Source of the DNA: Anaerocolumna sp. MB42-C2
GTDB lineage: Bacteria; Bacillota; Clostridia; Lachnospirales; Lachnospiraceae
Assembly: GCF_030913705.1 (NCBI RefSeq)
Contig: NZ_CP133190.1
Span: forward strand, 310,001-374,000
Direction: 5' to 3'
DNA: 64,000 nucleotides
Part shown: one piece after another, positions 17,190 to 25,775 of the stretch
Layout of the letters: every line of letters starts with the position of its first letter
How positions within the stretch are numbered: position 1 is the first letter of the stretch
Translations under genes and position numbers: made by a program
The notes under the pieces: generated by a model
Databases searched by the model: none
What the model was told of the DNA's origin: nothing
Seen by the model: the letters and a program-made list of their open reading frames with translations, nothing else

Positions 17190-18970
17190 ACATAGTAATG
17201 CAAAGCAAGGCCAATGACTCAAAAAATACAATCAGAACCCTTGGAACTTATCTTTTTCCCTATAAACTGCAAATCGTAGCGGTGCTGATATTTGCTGCCG
17301 TATCCACTTTATTTTCCATACTAGGGCCGAAGCTGCTTGGTAAGATAATTACGAAACTGGCAGATGGTCTGGTTGCTTTCTACCTGCATACCGGACTGTA
17401 TATGGATTTTGACTATATGGGCAAAATGACTATTCTGCTTATATTACTGTATTTTATTTCGACGCTGACCTCCTACATACAAAATTTTATTATGACAAGA
17501 GTTTCTATGGAGGTTACTTTTAAACTGAGAAAAGAAATTTCCCAGAAAATGCAGAAAATACCTCTTAATTATTATGATACCCGTACTTATGGTGAAGTCC
17601 TGTCGAGGATCACAAACGATGTTGATTTAGTCAGTCAGACCTTAAATCAAAGTTTAACACAGCTGATTACCTCTATTGCTACAATCATCGGTGTGTTTTG
17701 CATGATGCTTTCAATTAGTGTTTTAATGACGATAACTGCACTGATTGTAATCCCCATATCCCTGGTTATCGTCAATATTATTATTAAAAATTCTCAGGGA
17801 TTTTTTAAATCACAGCAAAAGTCGCTTGGTTCACTTAATGGGCATGTTGAAGAAATGTACAGCGGACATAATGTAATTCAAGCCTTTAACAGACAAGCGG
17901 AATCCGTGGAGCAATTTGAAATTATAAATAAAGACCTTTGTGAAAGTGCTTGGAAATCACAATTTGTTACGAGTATTATGCAGCCTATTATGAATTTTGT
18001 AGGCAATCTCGGATATGTACTTATCTGTATACTCGGTGGATACCTTGCGGTAAAAAAAGTGGTTGAAATCGGTGACATCCAGTCTTTTATACAATATATG
18101 AGGAATTTTACCATGCCAATTACGCAGCTGGCATCCATATCAAATACTCTTCAGCAGACAATCGCAGCCGCAGAAAGAGTATTTGAATTTCTGGAGGAAG
18201 AAGAGGAAGCAGACGATGCGGATAGTATACCGGATTATGAATTTCACGGCAATGTAGAATTCAAGAATATATTCTTTGGATATAACCCGGAAAAATTGAT
18301 CATACATAATTTTTCGGCAAACATAAAACAAGGGCAAAAGGTGGCAATCGTAGGTCCGACTGGTGCCGGAAAAACCACCTTAGTAAAATTATTAATGCGT
18401 TTTTATGATATTAATTCAGGAGAAATTCTGATCGACGGGCACAATATCTTTGATTTTAAACGAAATGATTTAAGATCACTGTTTGGGATGGTCCTACAGG
18501 AAACATGGCTGTACAATGCTTCCATATTGGATAATATAAAATACGGAACCTTTGATGCCTCAAAAGAGGAAGTTATCGCAGCTGCAAAAGCAGCACATTG
18601 TGATGAATTTATCCGTACTCTGCCTGATGGCTATGATACGATTCTGAATGAAGAAGCAAGCAATATATCTCAAGGTCAGAAACAGCTATTTACGATAGCC
18701 AGGGTAATACTTGCTAATCCTAAAATTCTTATATTAGATGAGGCTACCAGTTCAATTGATACACAAACTGAAATATTAATCCAAAAAGCTATGGACTCAC
18801 TTATGACAGGAAGAACAAGCTTTGTTATTGCCCACAGGCTTTCAACAATTAAAAATTCTGACTTAATCCTGGTTCTTAAGGATGGTGATATCATAGAACA
18901 GGGAAATCATGACGAATTATTGGCTCTAGAGGGCTTTTATGCCGGATTATATAACAGCCAGTTTGAATAG
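17177..18970 (+). CDS. ABC exporter half-transporter with catalytic ATP site (heterodimer subunit 2)
   Basis: 597 aa, the same membrane-ATPase fusion as its partner. Walker A is GPTGAGKTT, Walker B ILILDEATSSID keeps the catalytic Glu, and the H-loop is intact (VIAHRLSTI). The signature is altered to ISQGQKQ. Because each composite ATP site takes the signature of one subunit and Walker motifs of the other, the pair would have one competent site (these Walker motifs with the partner's VSGGQ) and one degenerate site, as in BmrCD. The gene starts inside the end of the previous one, so translation is coupled. The substrate is unknown. Confidence 0.93.
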   Translation: MPRMNIVMQSKANDSKNTIRTLGTYLFPYKLQIVAVLIFAAVSTLFSILGPKLLGKIITKLADGLVAFYLHTGLYMDFDYMGKMTILLILLYFISTLTSYIQNFIMTRVSMEVTFKLRKEISQKMQKIPLNYYDTRTYGEVLSRITNDVDLVSQTLNQSLTQLITSIATIIGVFCMMLSISVLMTITALIVIPISLVIVNIIIKNSQGFFKSQQKSLGSLNGHVEEMYSGHNVIQAFNRQAESVEQFEIINKDLCESAWKSQFVTSIMQPIMNFVGNLGYVLICILGGYLAVKKVVEIGDIQSFIQYMRNFTMPITQLASISNTLQQTIAAAERVFEFLEEEEEADDADSIPDYEFHGNVEFKNIFFGYNPEKLIIHNFSANIKQGQKVAIVGPTGAGKTTLVKLLMRFYDINSGEILIDGHNIFDFKRNDLRSLFGMVLQETWLYNASILDNIKYGTFDASKEEVIAAAKAAHCDEFIRTLPDGYDTILNEEASNISQGQKQLFTIARVILANPKILILDEATSSIDTQTEILIQKAMDSLMTGRTSFVIAHRLSTIKNSDLILVLKDGDIIEQGNHDELLALEGFYAGLYNSQFE

Positions 18971-19013
18971 TGAAGTCACTTGACATCAAGCAGAGAAAAA
19001 GGAGGATATAAAA

Positions 19014-19682
19014 ATGGATGAATTTAAAGACGAGATGAACGAGACAAAAAAGAAAAGCAAGAAAGGTATCATTTTAATAATCGTAGCAATAGTGGTAATA
19101 GTCGGAGCGTATTTTGGCTCAGAATATTATATTGAGAGTACAAAATTTATATCAACCGATAATGCAAAAGTTGATACTAAAATATTTCAAATTACATCGG
19201 GTACTAGCGGTAAACTGACTAAAATAAATGTAGCCATAGGTGATTCAGTGCAATCAGGGCAGATTCTTGGCAGAGCAGAGGGAGGCCCTTATATTAAATC
19301 ACCTATTGATGGCGAGGTTATGGATATAAAAGCAGATCTTGGCCAATTAGTATCACCTTCTGATGTAATTTTTGTAGTCGCAGGTGTAGATGATATGTAC
19401 ATAACAGCCAATATTGAGGAAGACGATATACTTAAGGTTGCAGAGGGACAGGAGGTTGCAGTCAGCTTGGATGCATATGGTAATAAATCTTTCTCGGGAT
19501 ATGTAGAAAAAGTTGACAAAATAACTTCAAATAAATTATCAAATATGACCACCAGTTTTACAACCTCCGGTACCTATACAAAAGTAACACAACTTATTCC
19601 CATTAAGATTAAGCTGAATGAAAACATCAATCTCAAAAACATAATTGGTACTAATGCAAATATCAAAATAAAGATTAAGTAA
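19014..19682 (+). CDS. Short HlyD/EmrA-like adaptor protein
   Basis: 222 aa: a basic N-terminus, one membrane helix (about residues 17-36, GIILIIVAIVVIVGAYFGSEY), then a lipoyl/barrel core (FISTDNAKVDTKIFQITS, GKLTKINVAIGDSVQSGQIL, IKSPIDGEVMDI). The opening STDNAKVD is typical of EmrA/YibH proteins. Unlike them it has no coiled-coil hairpin between the lipoyl halves, so it is much shorter than EmrA (about 390 aa). It is the last gene of the operon, 43 bases after the ABC genes, and has an AGGAGG-type ribosome site. Two different adaptors in one ABC operon is unusual. Confidence 0.83.
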   Translation: MDEFKDEMNETKKKSKKGIILIIVAIVVIVGAYFGSEYYIESTKFISTDNAKVDTKIFQITSGTSGKLTKINVAIGDSVQSGQILGRAEGGPYIKSPIDGEVMDIKADLGQLVSPSDVIFVVAGVDDMYITANIEEDDILKVAEGQEVAVSLDAYGNKSFSGYVEKVDKITSNKLSNMTTSFTTSGTYTKVTQLIPIKIKLNENINLKNIIGTNANIKIKIK

Positions 19683-19758
19683 AAATAGAGTTAATGAAGA
19701 TAAGTTAGACAATATTAATTTGCTTAATATATAATTAATTTTTATATTTATATATGGT

Positions 19759-19807
19759 AATCCCCCTGGTTGGAACCTCAGAACTTGTCCTATCAGGGGG
19801 ATTTTAT
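19759..19807 (+). terminator. Terminator of the export operon
   Basis: AATCCCCCTG (19759-19768) pairs perfectly with CAGGGGGATT (19794-19803) and is followed by a T-rich stretch. It lies between the operon and the convergent TetR gene. Confidence 0.8.
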
Positions 19808-19812
19808 TATGT

Positions 19813-20463
19813 TCAAGTATTAAAAATTCCTACCAGTAAGGTTTTTAAAAATTCTTGAAAAGAAACTTTAAAATCAGGTAATGAAAGCTTTTTATTGCAT
19901 TGATTCGCCATTTCCTCTTTGGCTTCATTATCTCTAATAGCAGGTGAAAATCCAGCGATAAAACTAAATTGATATTGGCAGAAGTGTTGCACCTGCTTAA
20001 GCGTCAGACTGGGAAATAATAAATGTAATAAGCTATTCAACTCGTGATAATGTATTAGAAAATTCTGCCTGATTTTAGTTAAAGATTCGTGGGGGATATT
20101 TTGAGCATATAAAGGTGTCAATCTGGCATAAAGGCCAATCATTCCAAGATGTTTGCACGTTATATCAGTCCAATACTGGCAAAATGTCTCAATCTCAGAG
20201 GTTGCAATTGCATTATCAGGACTCGCTTCTTTCAGTTCCTGTATCCATTCAGCAACTTCATCAATCAGAATGGTAGCGAAGATTTCTTCCTTTGTACTAA
20301 AATATTTATATAAATTCGAACGCGCAAAATCCAATTCCAAAGAAATTGATTTAATCGTAATTTTGTCATAGCTTAACGAATAAAATTGCTTCTTAGCGAC
20401 ATCCTTAATTTGATTTAGTCGAACATCTTTTTGTTCGTCACTTCTTGCTCTGATAAAATCCAT
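19813..20463 (-). CDS. TetR/AcrR family repressor of the export operon
   Basis: 216 aa. The N-terminal DNA-binding part reads VRLNQIKDVAKKQFYSLSYDKITIKSISLELDFARSNLYKYFSTKEEIF (broken here only by my reading, residues about 15-62), the TetR fold with the conserved NLYKYFSTKEE helix. The C-terminal half is helical with many aromatic residues, as in drug-binding members. It is convergent with the export operon. Its own promoter carries a copy (site C) of the sequence found twice in the operon promoter, which is direct evidence from the DNA for the regulator-target link. The ligand is unknown; the exporter substrate is the natural guess. Confidence 0.9.
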   Translation of the reverse strand: MDFIRARSDEQKDVRLNQIKDVAKKQFYSLSYDKITIKSISLELDFARSNLYKYFSTKEEIFATILIDEVAEWIQELKEASPDNAIATSEIETFCQYWTDITCKHLGMIGLYARLTPLYAQNIPHESLTKIRQNFLIHYHELNSLLHLLFPSLTLKQVQHFCQYQFSFIAGFSPAIRDNEAKEEMANQCNKKLSLPDFKVSFQEFLKTLLVGIFNT

Positions 20464-20523
20464 ATATTTATCACTCCAGTAAATAAAATACTAAGTTTGA
20501 AAGTAACATAGAAATACCTTTAT

Positions 20524-20567
20524 AGTATATCATATAATAAATAAAATAGCAAGAGACACCGTGTCAC
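20524..20567 (-). promoter_or_regulatory. TetR gene promoter with operator-like site C
   Basis: On the minus strand TTGCTA (20552-20547), 17 bases and TATACT (20529-20524) form a promoter. AAGAGACACCGTGTCAC (plus strand 20551-20567), with the perfect 11-bp palindrome GACACCGTGTC at 20555-20565, touches the -35 box. This is the cleanest palindrome of the three related sites and points to autoregulation. Confidence 0.78.
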
Positions 20568-20579
20568 ATAAGTAGATTT

Positions 20580-21045
20580 ATTGTTATCTGACTAATAAAA
20601 TCAATATTACAGCGGAATGACAACTCTATGGATTTTTAGTGTAGAGAGTATGCGGCTGCATTATTTGCGCAAGAGATTGATTAAAATGAGACATCGATAA
20701 AATTACTAATAGTATAAATTAGTTTTGATGATAGATGTTAGTATAAAGAAAAACATGAAAATTATAGTGGTTATACATTTTTTCATTCAACTATTCGTTA
20801 AACTTGTGTTTTGCGAATAGTTGTTTTTATGCCATAACCAGTTATAACCAAAAAAATTTTTACCCTTTTGTCGAGTGTCAAGGGACATAAAAGTTTCTAA
20901 ATCAAAGACAACATTCTTTCTAAACTGGTTACATACACTTTAAATCGTACTCTTCTAAATTAGAATACGGACATAAATCTGTCTAAAAGCTGATATTTTA
21001 AATCTCAAAATAATTACCTATTAACACATCGTACAGTATTAATTA
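20580..21045. other. Non-coding stretch with three GGACATAA repeats and one hairpin
   Basis: No gene was found. A hairpin with stem CAACTATTCG / CGAATAGTTG plus T-run lies at about 20789-20826. GGACATAA occurs in the same orientation at 20883, 20969 and 21063, the last exactly where the broken nucleotidyltransferase gene loses its homology. This may be the scar of a mobile element; none can be named. Confidence 0.4.
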
Positions 21046-21219
21046 TTATTTTGAATACAAATGGACATAATAATCAGTAGCATCACCCCTAGCATAGCTA
21101 CCTGTTAAATACACCATAACTAATCGTTTTCCAAGTTTATCTTGAATTTGTGACACAAATTCTTTTAATACCCTTTCATAGTCATGGCTTACAATATTGA
21201 ATGGTATTTCTTTTCTCAT
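21046..21219 (-). pseudogene. Truncated nucleotidyltransferase-domain gene (57 codons)
   Basis: The frame starts at ATG 21219 and stops at 21046-21048. It contains MVYLTGSYARGDATDY, the helix-turn motif of Pol-beta-type nucleotidyltransferases (GSYARGxAT, normally followed by SDxD). The frame diverges right after DATDY, so both catalytic Asp residues are missing, and the product would be 57 aa against the usual 100-280. It is 20 bases downstream of the Nudix gene and probably was co-transcribed with it. Dead gene; its former substrate is unknown. Confidence 0.7.
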
Positions 21220-21239
21220 ATGGTATTATCTCTATTTTG

Positions 21240-21704
21240 TTAATCAGTAATTTCTGGGTCTCCAATTTCTTCATTTCCTAAATATACCTTGTATTCTTTT
21301 CCCTCATATAAGTTCATAATCTGTCTTCGCAATTTTGAGGGATAAAGGGGTAAACGATTCAGCGTCTTTATCTCAAGCCAATCATATCCCACTTGGTTCG
21401 TATCACTATGTAATACAGCGTTTTTGATTTCTCCAATATATTCACATAAAAATACCATGTCTACTCTATGATATCTTTCTCCATTTACACCTTCAATAAC
21501 AAAAACTAATTCTTTTGCTTCCACATTCATTCCTAACTCTTCAGCGACTTCTCTACATACTGCTTTAGAAAGGAGTTCTTCTGTTTCCTGTCCACCACCA
21601 GGCATAATGTACCACTCTTCATTTTCGTCCTTTATTTTAATTGCAAGCATCTTTCCGTCTTTGATAATTAATGCCTTGGCTGAATTTCTAATCATTCTAT
21701 CCAT
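21240..21704 (-). CDS. Nudix hydrolase
   Basis: 154 aa with a complete Nudix box: GGQETEELLSKAVCREVAEELGM matches G-x5-E-x7-REU-x-EE-x-G-U (about residues 38-60). It should cleave a nucleoside diphosphate linked to another group, with Mg2+ bound by the REVAEE glutamates. ATG 21704 (MDRMIRNSAK) is chosen because GGAGG lies 7 bases upstream; the longer frame up to 21785 lacks a ribosome site. It is followed by the broken nucleotidyltransferase. The substrate cannot be read from the sequence. Confidence 0.87.
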   Translation of the reverse strand: MDRMIRNSAKALIIKDGKMLAIKIKDENEEWYIMPGGGQETEELLSKAVCREVAEELGMNVEAKELVFVIEGVNGERYHRVDMVFLCEYIGEIKNAVLHSDTNQVGYDWLEIKTLNRLPLYPSKLRRQIMNLYEGKEYKVYLGNEEIGDPEITD

Positions 21705-21958
21705 AAATACCTCCACATATATTGTCTGTAAGAATATTTCCTTAAATTGTGTTAAAACCATTAAGATTATACCATAAAATGTCATTTATTCAATTGATTT
21801 TATAGTTATTATTGGATACTATTATATTTTTCCCGTTGACCAATATTTTAGCAGGGATTAGATTTTGTTCCGGTAAAATATATTCAGGAACAAATACTAT
21901 TTGATATTTAGATACAGGGTATGTTACAATATAATAAAAACGGACAGGGGGTCATATT

Positions 21959-22234
21959 TTGGATAATGAATTAAAGGACATATTGACTAATATTCAAGGC
22001 GAATTAAATAGTATTAAAAAGGAATTAGCTGATAATAGAGAGGAAATAAAAGTAATAAATTATAAGCTTGATAGACATTCTGAAAGATTTAATAGTTTGG
22101 ATTTAAAAGTGGATAATCTGGATTTAAAGTTACGTAATACAGAGGTTAATATTCGTAAAGATATCAAAAAGCTATCGGATGATAATGAAACTATGATAGA
22201 AGTTTTAAGACAGCATGAATTTTTACCTAATTAG
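21959..22234 (+). CDS. Small coiled-coil protein, TTG start
   Basis: 91 aa, highly charged and almost wholly helical, with heptad-like spacing of Leu/Ile (LTNIQGELNSIKKELADNRE, VDNLDLKLRNTEVNIRKDI). It begins with TTG 21959, 7 bases after AGGGGG. No signal peptide or membrane segment is present. Such short coiled-coil proteins are common in Firmicutes and are of unknown role. It is alone on this strand. A weak hairpin with T-run follows at about 22269-22300. Confidence 0.6.
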   Translation: MDNELKDILTNIQGELNSIKKELADNREEIKVINYKLDRHSERFNSLDLKVDNLDLKLRNTEVNIRKDIKKLSDDNETMIEVLRQHEFLPN

Positions 22235-22914
22235 CTTACTGCTCCAAGAAGTAAAATGATTTCAATTTAAAAAACTAAGCAAAAAGCCTAGTCTTTTTTC
22301 TATGCTGCTACTATTCTATTACCTATATTCCTCTTATTAATTACCTATGTTTATCTATCCAGTCTTGGAATTAGTTGACTTTCTTCAGCTTGTAATACAT
22401 TTGATCCATGTATTTCTTAGTTCCTCATAAGTCTGGGATTGTAACATGATTTTTTTTGATTGTAATAGTTTTTCTTTTTGAAATTCATAATTTGGACGAT
22501 TATATATTAAATCTGGGAATTTGTCCATAGGTTTCTGCGATACCTCCCTATCTTCCTTAACTTTAAATGTGCATATTAGAACTTAATCAAAATAATGTTA
22601 ACTAAATATGTATAAGCTCAATTTCTATATTATAGCATATTTCTTTAAAAAAATGTCACAATATGGAACCATTGAAAGGATTAGAATAGGAGTACTAGAT
22701 CTCTCCTATTCAACTTCCAAGATATCAAAATATATATCTCTAAAAACCACAATATACTCTGGAATATTCATTAGAACAGTTTTACCTTTCTGATAAATCT
22801 ATAAGATTGATTACTGCTGGAACGTATTTAACAGATTCCAACTGTAATCACCTGGGCGGCAGGTTATAGTTCAAGAATTCCAAACAAAATTTAAAATCAG
22901 AATAAACCTACTCA
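22235..22914. other. Mostly non-coding region with gene remnants
   Basis: Apart from the possible peptidase remnant at 22385-22528, no supported gene was seen. A 61-codon plus-strand frame at 22608 has no ribosome site and no family resemblance. Confidence 0.5.
22385..22528 (-). pseudogene. Possible remnant of an M3-family oligopeptidase N-terminus
   Basis: The 47-codon frame starts at ATG 22528 and ends at TGA 22385. Its opening (MDKFPDLIYNRPNYEFQKEK, then QSQTYEELRNTWIKCI) resembles the first helices of oligoendopeptidase F-type enzymes, which begin with a YxRPdxe pattern. The rest of the enzyme, including HExxH, is absent; fragments in other frames continue a short way. GGGAGG lies about 13 bases upstream. 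The match is by eye on a short stretch, so it is weak. Confidence 0.35.
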
Positions 22915-23997
22915 TTATTCTCTTCTATTTCCTTCAGTATTTAAACCTAATGGCAATTTCACAATAAAAACACTACCTTTTCCAAGCTCACTTTGTACTT
23001 CAATAGTTCCTTCACATAATTCGGTAATTTTCTTGACTAAAGTCAAGCCCAATCCATTTCCGGCTAATGTATGGGATATGTCTCCTTGATAGAATTTATC
23101 AAATATATGAGACATAGTATCATCATTCATTCCGCATCCGTTATCCTCAATCCGAAAGGCTGCCTTTTGTCCGCTCCGCCATAGTTCTATTTTTATTACT
23201 CCACCAGTGTTCGTAAACTTGATGGCATTGTCAAGAAGATTAACCCAAATTTGATGGATTAGATTTTTTTCGCCAAATATTTCAATTTCATCTTCGAGTC
23301 TGATGTCAACGTGAAGCTTTTTATAACTCCATTTTGGTTCTAACATTACAATCGCAAGTCTAATTTGTTCATCTAAACAATAGATGTTTTTTTCGCTTAT
23401 AATTTCTGTACTTTCTATTTTTGAAAGATTAAGAACGTTAGTGGAAAGATGGACAAGCCGTTCTGATTCCTGCACAATTATATTCAGGTATTCCTGCTTT
23501 TCCTCGTCGTTTACATCTCCCGCCTGCAAAAGTTTGGCAAATCCACTAATCGAAGTAATCGGTGTTTTAAATTCATGAGAGAAATTTCTCACAAAGTCGC
23601 TACGCAGAGTTTCGATACCTTTTAACTCCTGCACCATCTTATTGAAGCTCCCGGCAAGTGCATCCAATTCAAAGACAAAACTGCCTTTTACCATAACCGA
23701 GAAATCGCCCTGAGATACCTTTTCAGTGGCTTTCATCATATCTTGAATTGGCTTAACAGAACGCCGGCTTAATAATGTTGCTATTACCACGCCCAAAAAA
23801 ATACTGATATATACCATTATAGAGATTGCCCGGATTGGACTTGCGGTACTATTTATATCCAGGATGCCTATTTTTATTAGTAAATAAGCAATCAAACCAG
23901 CAGATAAAATGGATAAGAGCATGACCAGAAAAACCAAAGCTACCAAGGAAACTGCAAGACTAATTTTCGGGGAAAGTCCTTTTTTTATTTTCTTCAT
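22915..23997 (-). CDS. Sensor histidine kinase (HAMP, OmpR-partner type)
   Basis: 360 aa. Two membrane helices (about 12-40 and 60-82) enclose a very short outside loop. HAMP follows at about 83-135 (RRSVKPIQDMMKATEKVSQGDF), then the phosphoacceptor FSHEFKTPITSISGFAKLL (His at about 148) and the ATPase with N box NLLDNAIKFT, G1 IEDNGCGM, F box and GNGLGLTLVKKI. It is coupled to the response regulator by a 4-base overlap (ATGA). The genes transcribed away on the other strand encode an ABC-2 transporter, a likely target. Confidence 0.93.
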   Translation of the reverse strand: MKKIKKGLSPKISLAVSLVALVFLVMLLSILSAGLIAYLLIKIGILDINSTASPIRAISIMVYISIFLGVVIATLLSRRSVKPIQDMMKATEKVSQGDFSVMVKGSFVFELDALAGSFNKMVQELKGIETLRSDFVRNFSHEFKTPITSISGFAKLLQAGDVNDEEKQEYLNIIVQESERLVHLSTNVLNLSKIESTEIISEKNIYCLDEQIRLAIVMLEPKWSYKKLHVDIRLEDEIEIFGEKNLIHQIWVNLLDNAIKFTNTGGVIKIELWRSGQKAAFRIEDNGCGMNDDTMSHIFDKFYQGDISHTLAGNGLGLTLVKKITELCEGTIEVQSELGKGSVFIVKLPLGLNTEGNRRE

Positions 23998-24668
23998 AAA
24001 CGTCTCCCCATTTTATACCCCAAACCGCGCACGGTTACAATTTCAAAATCGGGGTTGTCTCTAAATTTATCCCGTAATCTGTTTATATGAACATTCAAGG
24101 TATGCTCGTCTGTTTCAGTCTCTAATCCCCAAATTTCGTCCATTAGTTGATTGCGTGTGAAAATCATATTGGGATAACTCATGAGCTTAAAGAGAAGTTG
24201 AAATTCTTTCTTTGGCAAAATATATTGTTCACTTTTCCATGAAACAGTAAGGGTATTGTAATCCGCTGTGGTCTCACCCATGATAATTCTATGTTCGCTG
24301 GCAATTTGTGCCCGACGTAAAAGCGCCTTTACACGGAATAGCATTTCTTGTTCATCAAAAGGTTTCGTCATATAATCATCAGTTCCAACCAGAAAACCTT
24401 TATGCTTGTCTTTGGTCTCCTGATTGGCTGTTACCATCAGTATTGGAATGTTCTCTCCCACACTGCGTAATTGCTCACAAAATTCATAACCATCCATACG
24501 AGGCATCATCAAATCTAAAACAATCAAATCAAATCGCTTTGTTTCCATCCTGTCAAGTGCTTCAAGACCATCTTTTGCAATATATGCGTTATATCCGCCG
24601 CGCTTTAGAACAGCGCACATTAGTTTTTGGGTATTTATATCATCCTCGACAATTAAAATATCAAACAC
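23994..24668 (-). CDS. OmpR/PhoB-type response regulator
   Basis: 224 aa. The receiver holds the acidic pair (VEDD), phosphoacceptor Asp in LIVLDLMMPRMDGYEF (about residue 52), Thr in MVTAN and Lys in DDYMTKPFD. The C-terminal winged helix ends in DEHTLNVHINRLRDKFRDNP and TVRGLGYKM. It is partnered with the kinase encoded just downstream and divergent from an ABC-2 transporter. The 160-base divergent region holds two ACATAAA direct repeats (24718 and 24734), which might be binding half-sites but are AT-rich and could be chance. Confidence 0.94.
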   Translation of the reverse strand: MFDILIVEDDINTQKLMCAVLKRGGYNAYIAKDGLEALDRMETKRFDLIVLDLMMPRMDGYEFCEQLRSVGENIPILMVTANQETKDKHKGFLVGTDDYMTKPFDEQEMLFRVKALLRRAQIASEHRIIMGETTADYNTLTVSWKSEQYILPKKEFQLLFKLMSYPNMIFTRNQLMDEIWGLETETDEHTLNVHINRLRDKFRDNPDFEIVTVRGLGYKMGRRL

Positions 24669-24830
24669 TATAGGTCACCTCCATTAATAAATATTATATC
24701 ACTTAAAAGTAAACTGAACATAAACAAAATTTTACATAAAAATTGAGATTCAGTTGATGTTTCAAGATTAAAGTTCATGATAGCGTTAATTAAATAAAAA
24801 TCGCTAAAAAATACAAAAGGAGTATATAAA

Positions 24831-25775
24831 ATGGTAAATTTAAGAAAAAACGGCTCAGCTGCAATACAGTTAGATCGTCTCACAAAAAAATTTAGAGATT
24901 ATCATGCCGTTAACAATCTTTCACTTGAGGTAAATGGCGGCGAAATATTCGGGTTTCTTGGTTTGAATGGTGCAGGCAAATCAACCACAATTAAAATGAT
25001 GTTGTCATTGCTCAAACCCTCATCCGGTAATATCTATATGCTGGGGAATAAAGTTGACTCCGGAACTCACAAGTTGTGGGAGCAAGTTGGATATTTGGAG
25101 GAAGCTACTTATTATCCGGGGCTTACGGTAATAGAGAATTTAGATATTGCCTGCAGAATGCAAATGATATCTGACCGTCAATCCATTACCCGGGTGATAC
25201 AAAAACTCGGTTTAGAAGCTCATAAAAATAAGAAAGCGAAAAATCTTTCCCTGGGAAACAAACAACGGTTAGGGTTAGCTAAAGCAATGATTCACAATCC
25301 AAAGATTTTAATTTTGGATGAACCTATCAACGGCCTTGATCCCGCTGGTGTCGTAGAAATCCGGCAAATGCTTTTCGATTTATCCAAAAATTTTGGTGTT
25401 ACTGTTTTTATATCCAGCCATCAACTGGAAGAACTCTCAAAACTGGTTGATCGAATTGGCATCATCCATGAAGGTCGGTTAATCCAAGAAATCAAAATGG
25501 CACATTTGGAGCAGTCTTTACAAAAACACTTGGTTCTGGATGGACACGATAAGAATGCAATGGAACATATACTAACAGAACATGGATACAGTTATGAAGA
25601 AAACACTGATGGACGCTTATTACTTTTTGAAGGCTCCGCAACTGAAAAACCTGAAAGGTTGGCCGAACTACTGGTTCGTTTTGGACAACCCCCAACACAA
25701 CTAAACATCGTTACGGAAGATTTGGAAGGTTATTTTTTGCGGATAATTCAAAGTACAAGGAGGATACACGAATGA
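24831..25775 (+). CDS. ABC-2 transporter ATP-binding protein
   Basis: 314 aa. Walker A GLNGAGKST, Walker B ILILDEPINGLD and the H-loop SSHQ are in place; the signature is the unusual LSLGNKQRLGLAKAM. The tail (about 220-314) is the accessory domain common in DrrA/BcrA-type ATPases. The start ATG 24831 follows AAAGGAG. It overlaps the permease gene by 4 bases. It is divergent from a two-component system, which suggests induction by an antibiotic or peptide, as in BcrR- or Bce-like loci; the substrate is not known. Confidence 0.92.
   Translation: MVNLRKNGSAAIQLDRLTKKFRDYHAVNNLSLEVNGGEIFGFLGLNGAGKSTTIKMMLSLLKPSSGNIYMLGNKVDSGTHKLWEQVGYLEEATYYPGLTVIENLDIACRMQMISDRQSITRVIQKLGLEAHKNKKAKNLSLGNKQRLGLAKAMIHNPKILILDEPINGLDPAGVVEIRQMLFDLSKNFGVTVFISSHQLEELSKLVDRIGIIHEGRLIQEIKMAHLEQSLQKHLVLDGHDKNAMEHILTEHGYSYEENTDGRLLLFEGSATEKPERLAELLVRFGQPPTQLNIVTEDLEGYFLRIIQSTRRIHE

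Noticed and set aside
21150..21175. Palindrome AATTTGTGACACAAATT resembling the TetR operator
   Set aside because: It lies inside the nucleotidyltransferase reading frame, lacks the AAGARACA flank and has no promoter nearby.
22608..22793. 61-codon plus-strand frame
   Set aside because: No ribosome site, no family resemblance, AT-rich composition expected by chance.
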